From contig NZ_CP058316.1 of the NCBI RefSeq assembly GCF_013389665.1, positions 1,736,001-1,800,000 of the forward strand: a stretch of DNA of 64,000 nucleotides, given 5' to 3'. Shown in pieces: positions 43,119 to 53,140 of the stretch. Each line of letters opens with the position of its first letter. The first letter of the stretch is position 1. The notes beneath the pieces are model-generated. The model saw only the letters and a program-made list of their open reading frames with translations. It was not told where the DNA came from and searched no databases. Both the position numbers and the translations under genes were made by a program. The stretch comes from Microbacterium oleivorans (GTDB lineage Bacteria > Actinomycetota > Actinomycetes > Actinomycetales > Microbacteriaceae).

Positions 43119-43202
43119 GTGCTCGATCTCATCTACCTCGCCGCGATCCTCGCGCTCTTCGCCCTCGTCGGCCTCGTCGCTCGGGGGGTCGAGAAGCTGT
43201 GA
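43119..43202 (+). CDS. Small membrane peptide preceding kdpF
   Basis: 27 residues (GTG start): VLDLIYLAAILALFALVGL followed by VARGVEKL. It is one hydrophobic helix ending in a short basic tail. Its TGA overlaps the kdpF ATG by one base, so translation is probably coupled. Similar tiny ORFs precede kdpF in other actinobacteria; an accessory membrane peptide of Kdp is likely but unproven. Confidence 0.6.
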   Translation: MLDLIYLAAILALFALVGLVARGVEKL

Positions 43203-43288
43203 TGGTCTTCTCGCTCCTCGCTGCGGCCCTGGCGGTCGCCGCCATCGTCTACCTCGTCGTCGCGCTCGTGCGACCCGAACGGTTCTGA
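43202..43288 (+). CDS. kdpF: KdpF, small subunit of the K+-transporting ATPase
   Basis: 28 residues, one membrane helix ([20 protein letters not shown]) with the typical VRPERF end (the LxxPExF signature of KdpF). It stabilises the KdpABC complex. Its stop is one base before the kdpA GTG. Confidence 0.85.
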   Translation: MVFSLLAAALAVAAIVYLVVALVRPERF

Positions 43289-43289
43289 C

Positions 43290-44972
43290 GTGGATGCCGC
43301 GCAGATCGGGTTCGCGTCGCTCCAGATCGCGACCCTCGTCCTCGTCCTCGTCCTGCTCTACCGGCCCGTCGGCGACTACATCGCCCGCGTCCACACCTCG
43401 GCCCGCGATCTCGCCGTCGAACGGGGCGTGTACCGCCTGATCGGTGTCGACCCGCGCGCCGAGCAGACGTGGCAGGCCTACACCCGCGGCGTGCTGCTGT
43501 TCTCGCTCGCCGGAGTCGTGATCGTCTACGGCCTGCAGCGCATCCAGCCGCTCCTTCCGTACGCCCTCGGCCTGTCGGCGCCGAGCGAGCATCTGTCGTT
43601 CAACACCGCCGTCTCGTTCGTCACCAACACGAACTGGCAGTCGTACTCCCCCGACACCACCCTCGGGTACACGGTGCAGTTCGCAGGCCTGGCCGTGCAG
43701 AACTTCGTCTCCGCGGCGGTCGGAATGGCCGTCGCGATCGCCCTCGTCCGCGGCTTCGCCTCACGGCGCTCGGGCACGATCGGCAACTTCTGGGTCGACC
43801 TCGTGCGCGGGCTCGGCCGCATCCTGCTGCCGATGTCGATCGTCGCGGCCGTCGTACTGCTGGCGGGCGGCGTCATCCAGAACTTCGCCGGGTTCACCGA
43901 CGTGCAGACCATCGCCGGAGCGACCCAGTCCGTCCCCGGCGGGCCGGTGGCGAGCCAGGAGGCCATCAAGCTCCTCGGCACCAACGGCGGGGGCTTCTTC
44001 AACGCGAACTCGGCGCATCCGTTCGAGAACCCGACGCCGTGGACGAGCCTGTTCGAGATCTTCCTGCTGCTCGTCATCCCCTTCGCGATGCCGCGCGCGT
44101 TCGGGCGCATCGTCGGCGACGACCGGCAGGGCTACGCGATCGTGGCGGTCATGGCGGGGATCTTCCTGGCCTCGATCGCGCTGGGCTCGTGGGCCGAGTC
44201 CTCGGGAGGCGGCGCGGCGACCCAGCTCGCGGGTGCCGCGATGGAAGGCAAGGAGACGCGATTCGGCGTCGCTTCGTCGGCGCTGTTCGCCGGAGCGACG
44301 ACCCTCACCTCCACGGGCGCCGTCAACGCGATGCATGACAGCTTCACGCCCCTGGGCGGGATGCTGCCGATGCTCAACATGATGCTCGGCGAGATCGCTC
44401 CGGGCGGTGTGGGCTCGGGTCTGTACGGGATGCTGGTGCTCGCGATCCTCGCGGTGTTCGTGGGCGGCCTGCTCATCGGGCGCACCCCGGAATACCTCGG
44501 CAAGAAGATCGGCCCGCGCGAGATCAAGCTCGCGAGCCTGTACATCCTCGTGACCCCGACGCTCGTGCTCGCGGGCACCGCCCTGAGCTTCGCGATCCCG
44601 GCCGTCCGCGCCGACGTCGAGGGCACCTCGATCTGGAACCCCGGCGTGCATGGTCTGAGCGAGGTGCTGTACGCCTTCGCGTCGGCTGCGAACAACAACG
44701 GCTCTGCGTTCGCGGGACTCACCGCCAACACCCCGTGGCTGAACACCGCTCTCGGCGTGGCGATGCTGCTCGGCCGGTTCATCCCGATCGTGCTCGTCCT
44801 CGCCCTGGCGGGCTCGCTCGCCGCTCAGGACAAGGCGCCCGAGAGCGTCGGCACGCTTCCGACGCACCGTCCGCAGTTCGCGGGTCTGCTCGCGGGCGTC
44901 GTCGTGATCATCACCGCACTCACCTACTTCCCGGTCCTCACCCTGGGACCCCTCGCCGAAGGACTCTCCTGA
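43290..44972 (+). CDS. kdpA: KdpA, K+-translocating subunit
   Basis: 560 residues, the normal size. Four selectivity-filter regions are visible: [35 protein letters not shown] loop (starting [10 protein letters not shown]), [10 protein letters not shown] and [12 protein letters not shown]. It forms the K+ channel-like path of the P-type complex. The stop overlaps the kdpB ATG (TGATG). Confidence 0.96.
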   Translation: MDAAQIGFASLQIATLVLVLVLLYRPVGDYIARVHTSARDLAVERGVYRLIGVDPRAEQTWQAYTRGVLLFSLAGVVIVYGLQRIQPLLPYALGLSAPSEHLSFNTAVSFVTNTNWQSYSPDTTLGYTVQFAGLAVQNFVSAAVGMAVAIALVRGFASRRSGTIGNFWVDLVRGLGRILLPMSIVAAVVLLAGGVIQNFAGFTDVQTIAGATQSVPGGPVASQEAIKLLGTNGGGFFNANSAHPFENPTPWTSLFEIFLLLVIPFAMPRAFGRIVGDDRQGYAIVAVMAGIFLASIALGSWAESSGGGAATQLAGAAMEGKETRFGVASSALFAGATTLTSTGAVNAMHDSFTPLGGMLPMLNMMLGEIAPGGVGSGLYGMLVLAILAVFVGGLLIGRTPEYLGKKIGPREIKLASLYILVTPTLVLAGTALSFAIPAVRADVEGTSIWNPGVHGLSEVLYAFASAANNNGSAFAGLTANTPWLNTALGVAMLLGRFIPIVLVLALAGSLAAQDKAPESVGTLPTHRPQFAGLLAGVVVIITALTYFPVLTLGPLAEGLS

Positions 44973-47140
44973 TGTCTGCCCCTGTGACCGAAACCCGCAC
45001 CGAGCACGGCTCCGAGCACGCCGCTCGGCCGACCGCCGCCCGCGGCCGGGCGTTCAGCGCCGATCAGGTCGTCGCGGCCCTTCCCGGGGCGCTGCGCAAG
45101 CTCAACCCCGCCGCGCAGTGGCGCAACCCCGTGATGTTCCTGGTGTGGGTGGGCGCTGCGCTGACCACCGCGATCGCGATCGCGGAGCCGTTCCTCGGGG
45201 GCGCCGCGGCCTCGGGCGGAACACCCGTGCCCGCGCGGTTCACCTGGGGCATCGCGGTGTGGCTCTGGCTCACGGTCTTCTTCGCCAACGTCGCCGAGGC
45301 CGTCGCCGAGGGCCGCGGCAAGGCCCAGGCCCAGGCGTTGCGCCAGACCCGCACGACGACGACCGCGCGCCGGGTCGCCTCCTACGACGAGCGCGCGGAT
45401 GCCGCGGCCCGCGGCGCCGCGACCGAGGAGGTCGCATCGGCCGACCTGCGACTCGGCGATGTCGTCGTCGTCGAGACCGGCGAGCTCATCCCCGGCGACG
45501 GCGACGTCGTGCACGGTATCGCCACGGTCGACGAGTCGGCGATCACGGGCGAGTCGGCGCCGGTGGTGCGCGAGTCCGGCGGCGACCGGAGCGCCGTCAC
45601 GGGCGGCACCCGGGTGCTCTCGGACCGCATCGTGGTGAGGATCACCTCGAAACCGGGCGAGACCTTCGTCGACCGGATGATCGCGCTCGTCGAAGGCGCA
45701 GCCCGTCAGCGCACACCGAACGAGATCGCGCTGAACATCCTGCTCGCGAGCCTGTCGATCGTGTTCGTCGTGGTGGTGCTGGCGATGAACCCGATCGCCT
45801 CGTACAGCGCCTCGCCGGTCAGCATCCCCGTGCTCGTCGCGCTGCTCGTGTGCCTCATCCCCACGACCATCGGCGCCCTGCTCTCGGCAATCGGCATCGC
45901 CGGCATGGACCGTCTCGTGCAGCGGAACGTCCTGGCGATGTCGGGTCGCGCCGTCGAGGCCGCGGGCGACGTGACGACGCTGCTGCTCGACAAGACCGGA
46001 ACGATCACCTACGGCAACCGTCGCGCGTCGGAGTTCGTCGCGATGACCGGTATCGATGCCGTCGAGCTGGCCCGCGCGGCATCCCTGTCGTCGCTGTCCG
46101 ACCCGACGCCCGAGGGCACGTCGGTCGTCGAGCTCGCGGCCGCGCAGCATGTCGTCGCCGAGCTGCCGCGCGACGCGGTGGCGGTGGCCTTCACGGCGCA
46201 GACCCGGATGAGCGGTGTCGACCTGCCCGACGGCACCCAGGTGCGCAAGGGCGCCTCGGGGTCGGTGCTCGCCTGGCTCGACGCATCGGCGCGACCGGTC
46301 TCGGCCGAGGCGCGTGCAGAACTCCTGCACAACGCCGACGCCATCGCGCAATCCGGCGGGACCCCGCTGGCCGTCGCGACCCTCGACCCCCGGGGCGCAG
46401 GAGTGCTGCTCGGGGTCATCCATCTCAAGGACGTCGTGAAGGACGGCCTGCGCGAACGCTTCGCCGAACTGCGATCGATGGGCATCCGCACGGTCATGAT
46501 CACGGGCGACAACCCGCTGACGGCGGCCGCGATCGCCGCGGAGGCGGGCGTCGACGACTTCCTCGCCGAGGCGACCCCCGAGGACAAGCTCGCCCTCATC
46601 CGGAAGGAGCAGGAGGGCGGCCACCTCGTCGCGATGACCGGCGACGGCACCAACGACGCCCCCGCACTCGCGCAGGCCGACGTCGGCGTCGCGATGAACA
46701 CCGGTACGTCGGCGGCGAAGGAGGCCGGCAACATGGTCGACCTCGACTCGGATCCCACGAAGCTCATCGACATCGTCCGCATCGGCAAGCAGCTGCTCAT
46801 CACGCGCGGCGCCCTCACGACGTTCTCGCTCGCGAACGACATCGCGAAGTACTTCGCGATCATCCCCGCGATGTTCATGGGCGTGTTCCCCGGGCTCGCG
46901 GCGCTGAACGTGATGCAGCTGTCGTCCCCCGCCTCGGCCGTCACGAGCGCCATCGTGTTCAACGCGATCGTCATCGTCATCCTGATCCCGCTCGCGCTGC
47001 GGGGCGTGAAGTACCGCGCGGCGGGCGCATCGGCGATCCTCAGCCGCAACCTCGTCGTCTACGGACTCGGCGGTGTGATCGCCCCGTTCGTCGGCATCAA
47101 ACTGATCGACCTCGTCGTCGGCCTCATCCCGGGCTTCTGA
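44972..47140 (+). CDS. kdpB: KdpB, ATP-hydrolysing subunit
   Basis: 722 residues. P-type ATPase motifs: TGES in AITGESAPV (about residue 191), phosphorylated Asp in [13 protein letters not shown] (about 339), [11 protein letters not shown] nucleotide domain, and hinge [18 protein letters not shown] (about 556-572). Longer upstream frame exists, but the ATG overlapping kdpA is standard. About 65 residues precede the first membrane helix. Confidence 0.96.
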   Translation: MSAPVTETRTEHGSEHAARPTAARGRAFSADQVVAALPGALRKLNPAAQWRNPVMFLVWVGAALTTAIAIAEPFLGGAAASGGTPVPARFTWGIAVWLWLTVFFANVAEAVAEGRGKAQAQALRQTRTTTTARRVASYDERADAAARGAATEEVASADLRLGDVVVVETGELIPGDGDVVHGIATVDESAITGESAPVVRESGGDRSAVTGGTRVLSDRIVVRITSKPGETFVDRMIALVEGAARQRTPNEIALNILLASLSIVFVVVVLAMNPIASYSASPVSIPVLVALLVCLIPTTIGALLSAIGIAGMDRLVQRNVLAMSGRAVEAAGDVTTLLLDKTGTITYGNRRASEFVAMTGIDAVELARAASLSSLSDPTPEGTSVVELAAAQHVVAELPRDAVAVAFTAQTRMSGVDLPDGTQVRKGASGSVLAWLDASARPVSAEARAELLHNADAIAQSGGTPLAVATLDPRGAGVLLGVIHLKDVVKDGLRERFAELRSMGIRTVMITGDNPLTAAAIAAEAGVDDFLAEATPEDKLALIRKEQEGGHLVAMTGDGTNDAPALAQADVGVAMNTGTSAAKEAGNMVDLDSDPTKLIDIVRIGKQLLITRGALTTFSLANDIAKYFAIIPAMFMGVFPGLAALNVMQLSSPASAVTSAIVFNAIVIVILIPLALRGVKYRAAGASAILSRNLVVYGLGGVIAPFVGIKLIDLVVGLIPGF

Positions 47141-47160
47141 GCCCCGTCTGGAGTCCTCTC

Positions 47161-47766
47161 ATGTCCACCGTCCGCGCCTCGCTGCGCACCTCCGCCGTCG
47201 CCGTCCGCGCGATGGTCGTCTTCACCCTCGTCCTCGGCCTCGGGTACACCCTGCTCATCACCCTCGTGGGAATCGCCCTTCCCGCGCAGGCGAACGGCGC
47301 GCTGCTGCGCGATGCGGAGGGGCAGGTCGTCGGCTCGTCGCTGATCGGCCAGTCGTTCGCGGATGCCGACGGCGAAGCGCTGCCGCAATACTTCCAGTCG
47401 CGGCCGTCGGCGGCCGGCGACGGTTACGACGCGGCGGCCTCGAGCGGCTCGAACCTCGGCCCGAACAACGCCGACCTCGTCGCCGCGATCGAGGAGCGGC
47501 GCGCCGCGATCGCCGACCGCGAGGGCGTGGATGTCGCGGACGTGCCCGCGGATGCCGTCACGGCGTCGGCGTCGGGGCTCGACCCGCACATCTCGCCCGC
47601 CTACGCCGAGCTGCAGGTCGCGCGGGTCGCGGCCGAGCGCGGGCTCTCGGCGGCGGAGGTGCGCGACCTCGTCGCCGAGCACACGGCGGGCCGCGACCTG
47701 GGCTACATCGGCGAGCCGCGGGTGAACGTGGTCGAACTCAACGCGGCGCTCGACACCGGCAACTAG
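47161..47766 (+). CDS. kdpC: KdpC, K+-transporting ATPase chaperone-like subunit
   Basis: 201 residues: one N-terminal membrane helix (about 19-40), then the soluble domain with [28 protein letters not shown], the conserved [13 protein letters not shown], and [21 protein letters not shown]. Follows kdpB by 20 nt. Its TAG stop is part of the -10 element of kdpD. Confidence 0.95.
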   Translation: MSTVRASLRTSAVAVRAMVVFTLVLGLGYTLLITLVGIALPAQANGALLRDAEGQVVGSSLIGQSFADADGEALPQYFQSRPSAAGDGYDAAASSGSNLGPNNADLVAAIEERRAAIADREGVDVADVPADAVTASASGLDPHISPAYAELQVARVAAERGLSAAEVRDLVAEHTAGRDLGYIGEPRVNVVELNAALDTGN

Positions 47767-47769
47767 GGT
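47764..47769 (+). promoter_or_regulatory. -10 element of an internal promoter for kdpDE
   Basis: TAGGGT (the TAG is the kdpC stop), 6 nt, then GTG 47776. Same layout as other leaderless starts, giving the sensor genes a basal promoter apart from kdpFABC. Confidence 0.45.
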
Positions 47770-47775
47770 GAGGCC

Positions 47776-50277
47776 GTGAGGCGCGGAAAGCTGCGGGTGC
47801 TCCTGGGGGCGGCGCCCGGGGTCGGCAAGACCTACGAGATGCTCGAAGAGGGCCGACGACTGCACGAGGCGGGCGTCGATGTCGTCATCGCGATCGTCGA
47901 GACCCACGGACGCGCCGCAACCGCGGCGCTGACGTCGGGCCTGCCCGTCGTGCCGCGTCGAGAGCTGCGGCACCGCGGCGTGACGCTCGACGAGATGGAT
48001 CTCGATGCGGTGCTCGAGCACGGACCGCGGGTCGCCCTGGTCGACGAGCTCGCGCACACGAACGCGGGTGGATCGCGCAACGACAAGCGGTGGCAGGACG
48101 TCGAGGAGCTGCGCGACGCGGGCATCGACGTCATCACCACGGTCAACGTGCAGCACATCGAGTCGCTCGGCGACGTCGTCGAGCAGATCACCGGGGTCCG
48201 CCAGCGCGAGACGGTACCGGATGCCGTCGTGCGTTCGGCCGATCCGATCGAGCTGGTCGACCTCGCCCCGCCGTCGCTGCGCGATCGGCTCGCGGCGGGC
48301 CTGGTGTATCCCGCCGAACGCATCGACGCCGCACTGTCGAACTACTTCCGCCTCGGCAACCTCACGGCATTGCGAGAGCTGGCCCTGCTCTGGCTGGCCG
48401 ACGAGGTCGACAGCGCACTGCGGGACTACCGCGCCGAGCACGGCATCCGCGGGTCCTGGCAGGCGCGCGAGCGAGTGGTGGTCGCGCTCACCGGCGGCCC
48501 CGAGGGCGAGACGCTCATCCGCCGGGGCGCGCGGATCGTCGCGCGGTCGGCCGGGGGAGAGCTGCTGGCCGTGCACGTGTCGGGGCAGGACGGGTTGCGG
48601 ACGGCCGACCCCGCGGCCCTCGCGGGCCAGCGCGCGCTCGTCGAGTCGCTCGGCGGCAGCTACCACCAGGTCGTGGGCGACGACATCCCCGCTGCGCTCG
48701 TCGAGTTCGCGCGATCGGTCGATGCGTCGCAGCTCGTGGTGGGGGTCAGTCGTCGGGGCCGTCTGGCCGCAGCGCTGACGGGACCCGGAATCGGGGCGAC
48801 CGTCATCCGCTCGTCGGGCGACATCGATGTGCACGTGGTCACCCACGCCGCCGCGGGCGGGCGCTTCGCCCTGCCGCGTATCGCCGGCGGCGCGCTGAGC
48901 GTGCGGCGTCGGATGCTCGGGTTCGTCGTGGCGCTCACGGGCGGACCGCTGCTCACCTGGCTGCTCGTCGCATTGCGCAGCCCCGAGTCGATCACGAGCG
49001 ATGTCCTGGCCTACCAGCTGCTCGTCGTCGTCGTGGCCCTCGTGGGCGGCCTGTGGCCCGCGGTGTTCGCCGCCGTCATGTCGGGGGTCACGCTCGACTT
49101 CTTCTTCGTCGCACCGTTGTACACGGTGACGATCTCCGATCCCCTCCACACCTGGGCGCTGGTGTTGTACGTCGTGATCGCGCTGCTGGTGAGCATCATC
49201 GTCGATCGCGCCGCCCGGGGCGTGCGCGCCGCTCGCCGGGCGAGCGCCGAGGCCGAGCTGCTCGCCGCGGTCGCGGGAAGCGTGCTGCGCGGAGACGGCT
49301 CGGTGCCGGCTCTCGTCTCACGCGCGCGCGAGGCCTTCCGGATGTCGGGGGCGCGGCTCGTCGCGGCCGAGGGCACCGTCCTCGCCGCCGACGGCGAACC
49401 CGTGCGCGACGAGCGGCACCTGCGGGTGCCCGTCGGGGATGCCGCGGTGCTCGAGCTGCACGGCGGCGAACTCGGCGGTTCCGAACGGCGGCTGCTCGAC
49501 GTCGTCGTCGCCCAGCTCGCGGCTGCCCTCGAACAGGCCGATCTGCAGCGCTCCGCCCGCTCGGCGACGGTGCTCGCCGAGACCGATCGCGTCCGCAGCG
49601 CGCTGCTCTCGGCTGCCAGCCACGATCTGCGCCGTCCCCTCGCCGCTGCCGTCGCCGCGCTCGGGGGGCTCCGCGCGGCGGGCCCGGGACTGACCGAAGC
49701 CGATCGCGCCGAGCTGCTCGAGACCGCCGGTGAGAGCCTCGACGCCCTCACCACCCTCGTGACCGATCTGCTCGACGTCAGCCGCATCGAGGCGGGCGCC
49801 CTGGCGGTCGCGCTCCGGCCGGTCGACACCGCCGACGTGGTGCTCGCCGCGATCGACGAGCTGGGGCTCGGGCCGGACGAGGTCGAACTCGCCCTCGACG
49901 AGACGCTCGAGCCCGTCGTCGCCGACGCGGTCCTGCTGCAGCGGGTCATCGTGAACGTGCTCGCAAACGCGCACCGCCACGCACCGGCCGGCAGTGCTGT
50001 GCGCATCAGCACCAGTGCACTGGGCGGGCGAGCCCAGATCCGCGTCATCGACCGCGGGCCCGGCATCCCGATGGAGCGGTACGGCGACATCTTCGCGCCG
50101 TTCCAGCGGCTCGGCGACGCCGACAACACCACCGGACTCGGACTCGGGTTGGCCCTGTCGAAGGGCTTCACCGAGGGGATGCAGGGCACCTTGGTCCCGG
50201 AGCCGACGCCCGGCGGCGGTCTGACGATGGTCATCGAACTGCCGATCGCGTCCGAGCAGGAGAGGATCGGGGAGTGA
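47776..50277 (+). CDS. kdpD: KdpD, sensor histidine kinase
   Basis: 833 residues. N-terminal KdpD domain with Walker A GAAPGVGKTYEMLEEG (about 10-25) and LVDELAHTNAGG; USP-like domain (VVVALTGGPEGETLIRRGARIVARS, about 230-350); four membrane helices (about 370-480); GAF-like segment; dimerisation domain with the phospho-His in AASHDLRRPLAAAVAAL (about 614); and ATPase with NVLANAHRHAPAG and GLGLGLALSKGF. Controls kdpFABC with KdpE in response to low K+. Overlaps kdpE by 4 nt. Confidence 0.95.
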   Translation: MRRGKLRVLLGAAPGVGKTYEMLEEGRRLHEAGVDVVIAIVETHGRAATAALTSGLPVVPRRELRHRGVTLDEMDLDAVLEHGPRVALVDELAHTNAGGSRNDKRWQDVEELRDAGIDVITTVNVQHIESLGDVVEQITGVRQRETVPDAVVRSADPIELVDLAPPSLRDRLAAGLVYPAERIDAALSNYFRLGNLTALRELALLWLADEVDSALRDYRAEHGIRGSWQARERVVVALTGGPEGETLIRRGARIVARSAGGELLAVHVSGQDGLRTADPAALAGQRALVESLGGSYHQVVGDDIPAALVEFARSVDASQLVVGVSRRGRLAAALTGPGIGATVIRSSGDIDVHVVTHAAAGGRFALPRIAGGALSVRRRMLGFVVALTGGPLLTWLLVALRSPESITSDVLAYQLLVVVVALVGGLWPAVFAAVMSGVTLDFFFVAPLYTVTISDPLHTWALVLYVVIALLVSIIVDRAARGVRAARRASAEAELLAAVAGSVLRGDGSVPALVSRAREAFRMSGARLVAAEGTVLAADGEPVRDERHLRVPVGDAAVLELHGGELGGSERRLLDVVVAQLAAALEQADLQRSARSATVLAETDRVRSALLSAASHDLRRPLAAAVAALGGLRAAGPGLTEADRAELLETAGESLDALTTLVTDLLDVSRIEAGALAVALRPVDTADVVLAAIDELGLGPDEVELALDETLEPVVADAVLLQRVIVNVLANAHRHAPAGSAVRISTSALGGRAQIRVIDRGPGIPMERYGDIFAPFQRLGDADNTTGLGLGLALSKGFTEGMQGTLVPEPTPGGGLTMVIELPIASEQERIGE

Positions 50278-50948
50278 AGGTCCTGCTCGCCGACGACGAT
50301 CCGCAGCTCGTGCGCGCGCTGCGGATCACGCTGGCCGCGCACGGCTACCAGGTCGTCACCGCCGCCGACGGCGCCGCAGCCGTGGCCGCCGCGGCATCCG
50401 AGCATCCCGACATCGTCGTGCTCGATCTGGGGATGCCGCGCCTCGACGGCGTCTCGGTGGTCGAGGCGGTGCGCGGCTGGAGCGACGTGCCCATCATCGT
50501 GGTCTCGGGCCGCACCGGGTCAGCCGACAAGGTGGGAGCTCTCGACGCCGGTGCCGACGACTACGTCACCAAGCCGTTCCAGATCGACGAGCTGCTCGCC
50601 CGGTTGCGCGCCCTCGGCCGCCGCACCGGCGGCGCGACCGCCGCACCCGTCGTCCGGTTCGGCGACGTGGAGGTCGACCGCGCCACGAAAGCCGTCACCC
50701 GCGCCGGCGAGCGCGTGCACCTGACGCCCACCGAGTGGCGGATGCTCGAGGTTCTGGCGCGCAACCCCGGAGCCCTGGTGACCCGCCAGGATCTGTTGAA
50801 GGAGCTGTGGGGCACCGAGCAGGTGAGCGATACGGGCTACCTCCGGCTCTACGTCTCGCAGCTGCGCAAGAAGCTCGAGCCCGACCCCGCCCGACCCCGG
50901 CATCTCTTGACCGAGGCGGGCATGGGGTACCGACTCGTCGTCGACTGA
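50274..50948 (+). CDS. kdpE: KdpE, OmpR-type response regulator
   Basis: 224 residues. Receiver domain with acidic pocket LADDDPQLV, phospho-Asp in IVVLDLGMPRLDG (about residue 50), Thr/Ser in IIVVSGRTG and Lys in DYVTKPF; C-terminal winged helix (VHLTPTEWRMLEVLARNPGALVTRQ, then GYLRLYVSQLRKKLEP). GTG start overlapping kdpD. Likely binds the CCGTGAGG repeats. Confidence 0.95.
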   Translation: MKVLLADDDPQLVRALRITLAAHGYQVVTAADGAAAVAAAASEHPDIVVLDLGMPRLDGVSVVEAVRGWSDVPIIVVSGRTGSADKVGALDAGADDYVTKPFQIDELLARLRALGRRTGGATAAPVVRFGDVEVDRATKAVTRAGERVHLTPTEWRMLEVLARNPGALVTRQDLLKELWGTEQVSDTGYLRLYVSQLRKKLEPDPARPRHLLTEAGMGYRLVVD

Positions 50949-51044
50949 CGGCGGGCGCTGCCCGAGAAGAACGGCAGGTTACGTCGCCCTGGGAACCCCC
51001 TGACCGTTCCAAACCGCTGGCTTCCCCGCACCGGATCACCCGTC

Positions 51045-51632
51045 GTGCGGAGAGATATCGAGACTGAGACGACGAGGGCCACCCGGCCCCGCACCGTGGC
51101 GCCCCCGCGGACCGCTCCCCCCGCGAGCACCGACTCCGCTGCGCAGCCGAGGCCCGCCGGCTCACGGCTGATCGGCCAGCTCGCCAGCTTCGGCCTCGTC
51201 GGCGGGCTCGCGTTCATCGTCGATCTGGTCGTCTACAACACCGTGCGGGCGACCGTCCTGCAGGACTCCCCCATCTGGTCCAAGGTCGTCAGCGTGGCCG
51301 TGGCCACGGCCTTCGCCTGGTTGGGCAACCGCTACCTGACCTTCCGGCGCGACCGCTCCCCGCACGCCGTCCGCGAAGGCATCCTCTTCGCCGTCGTCAA
51401 CGTCGTGGGCCTGCTGATCGCCGCCGGCTGCCTCTTCGTCTCGCACTACGTGCTCGGCTTCACTTCGCAGCTCGCCGACAACATCTCGGGCAACGGGGTG
51501 GGTCTCGTGCTCGGAACGGCCTTCCGGTTCGCCGCATACCGGTGGCTCGTCTTCTCCCCGCGTTCGCGCACTCTGCGCCTGCCGCATCCCGCTCGTCGAA
51601 CCGTCCGTCCGGACACCGGAGGTCCCTCGTGA
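51045..51632 (+). CDS. GtrA-family membrane protein
   Basis: 195 residues; a polar 40-residue leader, then four membrane helices with GtrA hallmarks (FGLVGGLAFIVDLVVYN, VATAFAWLGNRYLTFRRDR, NGVGLVLGTAFRFAAYRWLVF). GtrA proteins help flip polyprenol-linked sugars or modify surface glycans. It heads the polysaccharide locus; the next gene starts within its stop. GTG start. Confidence 0.85.
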   Translation: MRRDIETETTRATRPRTVAPPRTAPPASTDSAAQPRPAGSRLIGQLASFGLVGGLAFIVDLVVYNTVRATVLQDSPIWSKVVSVAVATAFAWLGNRYLTFRRDRSPHAVREGILFAVVNVVGLLIAAGCLFVSHYVLGFTSQLADNISGNGVGLVLGTAFRFAAYRWLVFSPRSRTLRLPHPARRTVRPDTGGPS

Positions 51633-53140
51633 TCCCTCTTGACCGCATCGTCATCGCCGGAGCCCAGCCCGACCCCGGCCCCACCCCCGACCCGCTGCTC
51701 ACCCCCGTCGCGCCCGCCCCCGGACAGCCGTCGGTGGGCGAGGTCGACGTTCCCGCCCCGATCGATTCCAGCGTCCCGGCGGACGCCGACGGCCTGATGG
51801 CCTGGTCCGTGGGCGAGTGGTTCGGCTACAGCGGAGTGATCCTGCTGGCCCTCCTCCTCACCGCCGTGGCGGCGACCACCCTCTGGTGGATGCTGCACGC
51901 CTGGCGCTCGGCGGCGGATCTCCGGGCCACGCAGTTCAGCTCGTCCCCGCGCCCCGCGCGTCATCGTTTCACCCTGCTGGTGCCCGGGCGGCACGAGGAG
52001 GAGGTCATGGGCCAGACCCTCGACCGCCTCGCCCAGCAGGACCACCCCGACTTCGAGATCATCGCGATCGTCGGTCATGACGATCCCGGCACCGAACTCG
52101 TCGTGCGGGAGGCCGCCGCGCGTCACCCGCACCTCATCAAGGTCGTCGTCGACGACAGCGTGCCCAAGAACAAGCCCAAGGCGCTGAACCGTGCGCTGGC
52201 CATCGCGACCGGCGACGTCGTGGGTGTGTTCGACGCCGAAGACGAGGTCCACCCCGGCCTCCTCACCGTCGTCGACTCGAAGTTCCAGGAGACCGGGGCC
52301 GACGTCGTGCAGGGCGGCGTGCAGCTCATGAACTTCGAGACGAGCTGGTGGTCGCTGCGGAATGTCCTGGAGTACTACTTCTGGTTCCGCTCCCGACTGC
52401 ACTTCCACGCACGCTCCAAGTTCATCCCCCTCGGCGGCAACACGGTCTTCGTCACCCGCGATCGTCTCGAATGGTCGCAGGGCTGGGACGACCAATGCCT
52501 CGCCGAGGACTGCGAGCTCGGGGTCCGCCTCTCGAGCGACGGCGCGAACGTCGTCGTCGCCTACAACCCGGAGTACGTGACCCGCGAAGAGACCCCGCCG
52601 ACGCTCATGTCGCTGTACAAGCAGCGAACGCGCTGGAACCAGGGATTCCTGCAGGTGCTCGGCAAGGGCGAATGGAAGAAGCTCCCCACCCTCCGCCAGC
52701 GCATGTACGCGCGGTACCTGCTCAACATGCCGTTCATCCAGGCGGCGACGGGTGTGCTGATCCCGATCTCGATCGCGTTCATCCTCCTGGTCAAGGTGCC
52801 GACCGCCGTCGCCCTCGTGACGTTCCTCCCGCTGCTGCCCACCGTCATCACGCTGGTGGTCGAGGCGGCCGGGCTCACCGAGTTCGGCCGGGTCTACGGG
52901 AAGAAGGTCCGCGTCCGCGACTACGTCAAGCTCGTCCTCGGTCTCGTGCCGTACCAGATCTTCCTCGCGGCAGCCGCCGTCCGCTCGGTCGTCCGCCAGC
53001 TGCGCGGTGACGGCAGCTGGGAGAAGACCGAGCACACGGGAGCGCACCGCGACGCACCCGCATCCCCCGCCGCCGCGGACACGGCTGCGCCCGCATCCCC
53101 GGCGCTGATCGCCGCCTCTGCCTCGGAGGAGAACAAATGA
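51629..53140 (+). CDS. Processive family-2 glycosyltransferase (polysaccharide synthase)
   Basis: 503 residues: a Pro-rich extracytoplasmic leader, one membrane helix (about 70-92), a GT-A catalytic domain, and two or three C-terminal helices (from about 370). The substrate motifs of processive beta-synthases are present: NKPKALNRAL, DAEDEVHPG (DxD), CLAEDCELGVRLS (ED) and YKQRTRWNQGF (QxxRW). This set is shared with cellulose, hyaluronan and related synthases. No PilZ domain is visible. GGAGG precedes the GTG start. Overlaps both neighbours by 4 nt. Confidence 0.85.
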   Translation: MIPLDRIVIAGAQPDPGPTPDPLLTPVAPAPGQPSVGEVDVPAPIDSSVPADADGLMAWSVGEWFGYSGVILLALLLTAVAATTLWWMLHAWRSAADLRATQFSSSPRPARHRFTLLVPGRHEEEVMGQTLDRLAQQDHPDFEIIAIVGHDDPGTELVVREAAARHPHLIKVVVDDSVPKNKPKALNRALAIATGDVVGVFDAEDEVHPGLLTVVDSKFQETGADVVQGGVQLMNFETSWWSLRNVLEYYFWFRSRLHFHARSKFIPLGGNTVFVTRDRLEWSQGWDDQCLAEDCELGVRLSSDGANVVVAYNPEYVTREETPPTLMSLYKQRTRWNQGFLQVLGKGEWKKLPTLRQRMYARYLLNMPFIQAATGVLIPISIAFILLVKVPTAVALVTFLPLLPTVITLVVEAAGLTEFGRVYGKKVRVRDYVKLVLGLVPYQIFLAAAAVRSVVRQLRGDGSWEKTEHTGAHRDAPASPAAADTAAPASPALIAASASEENK

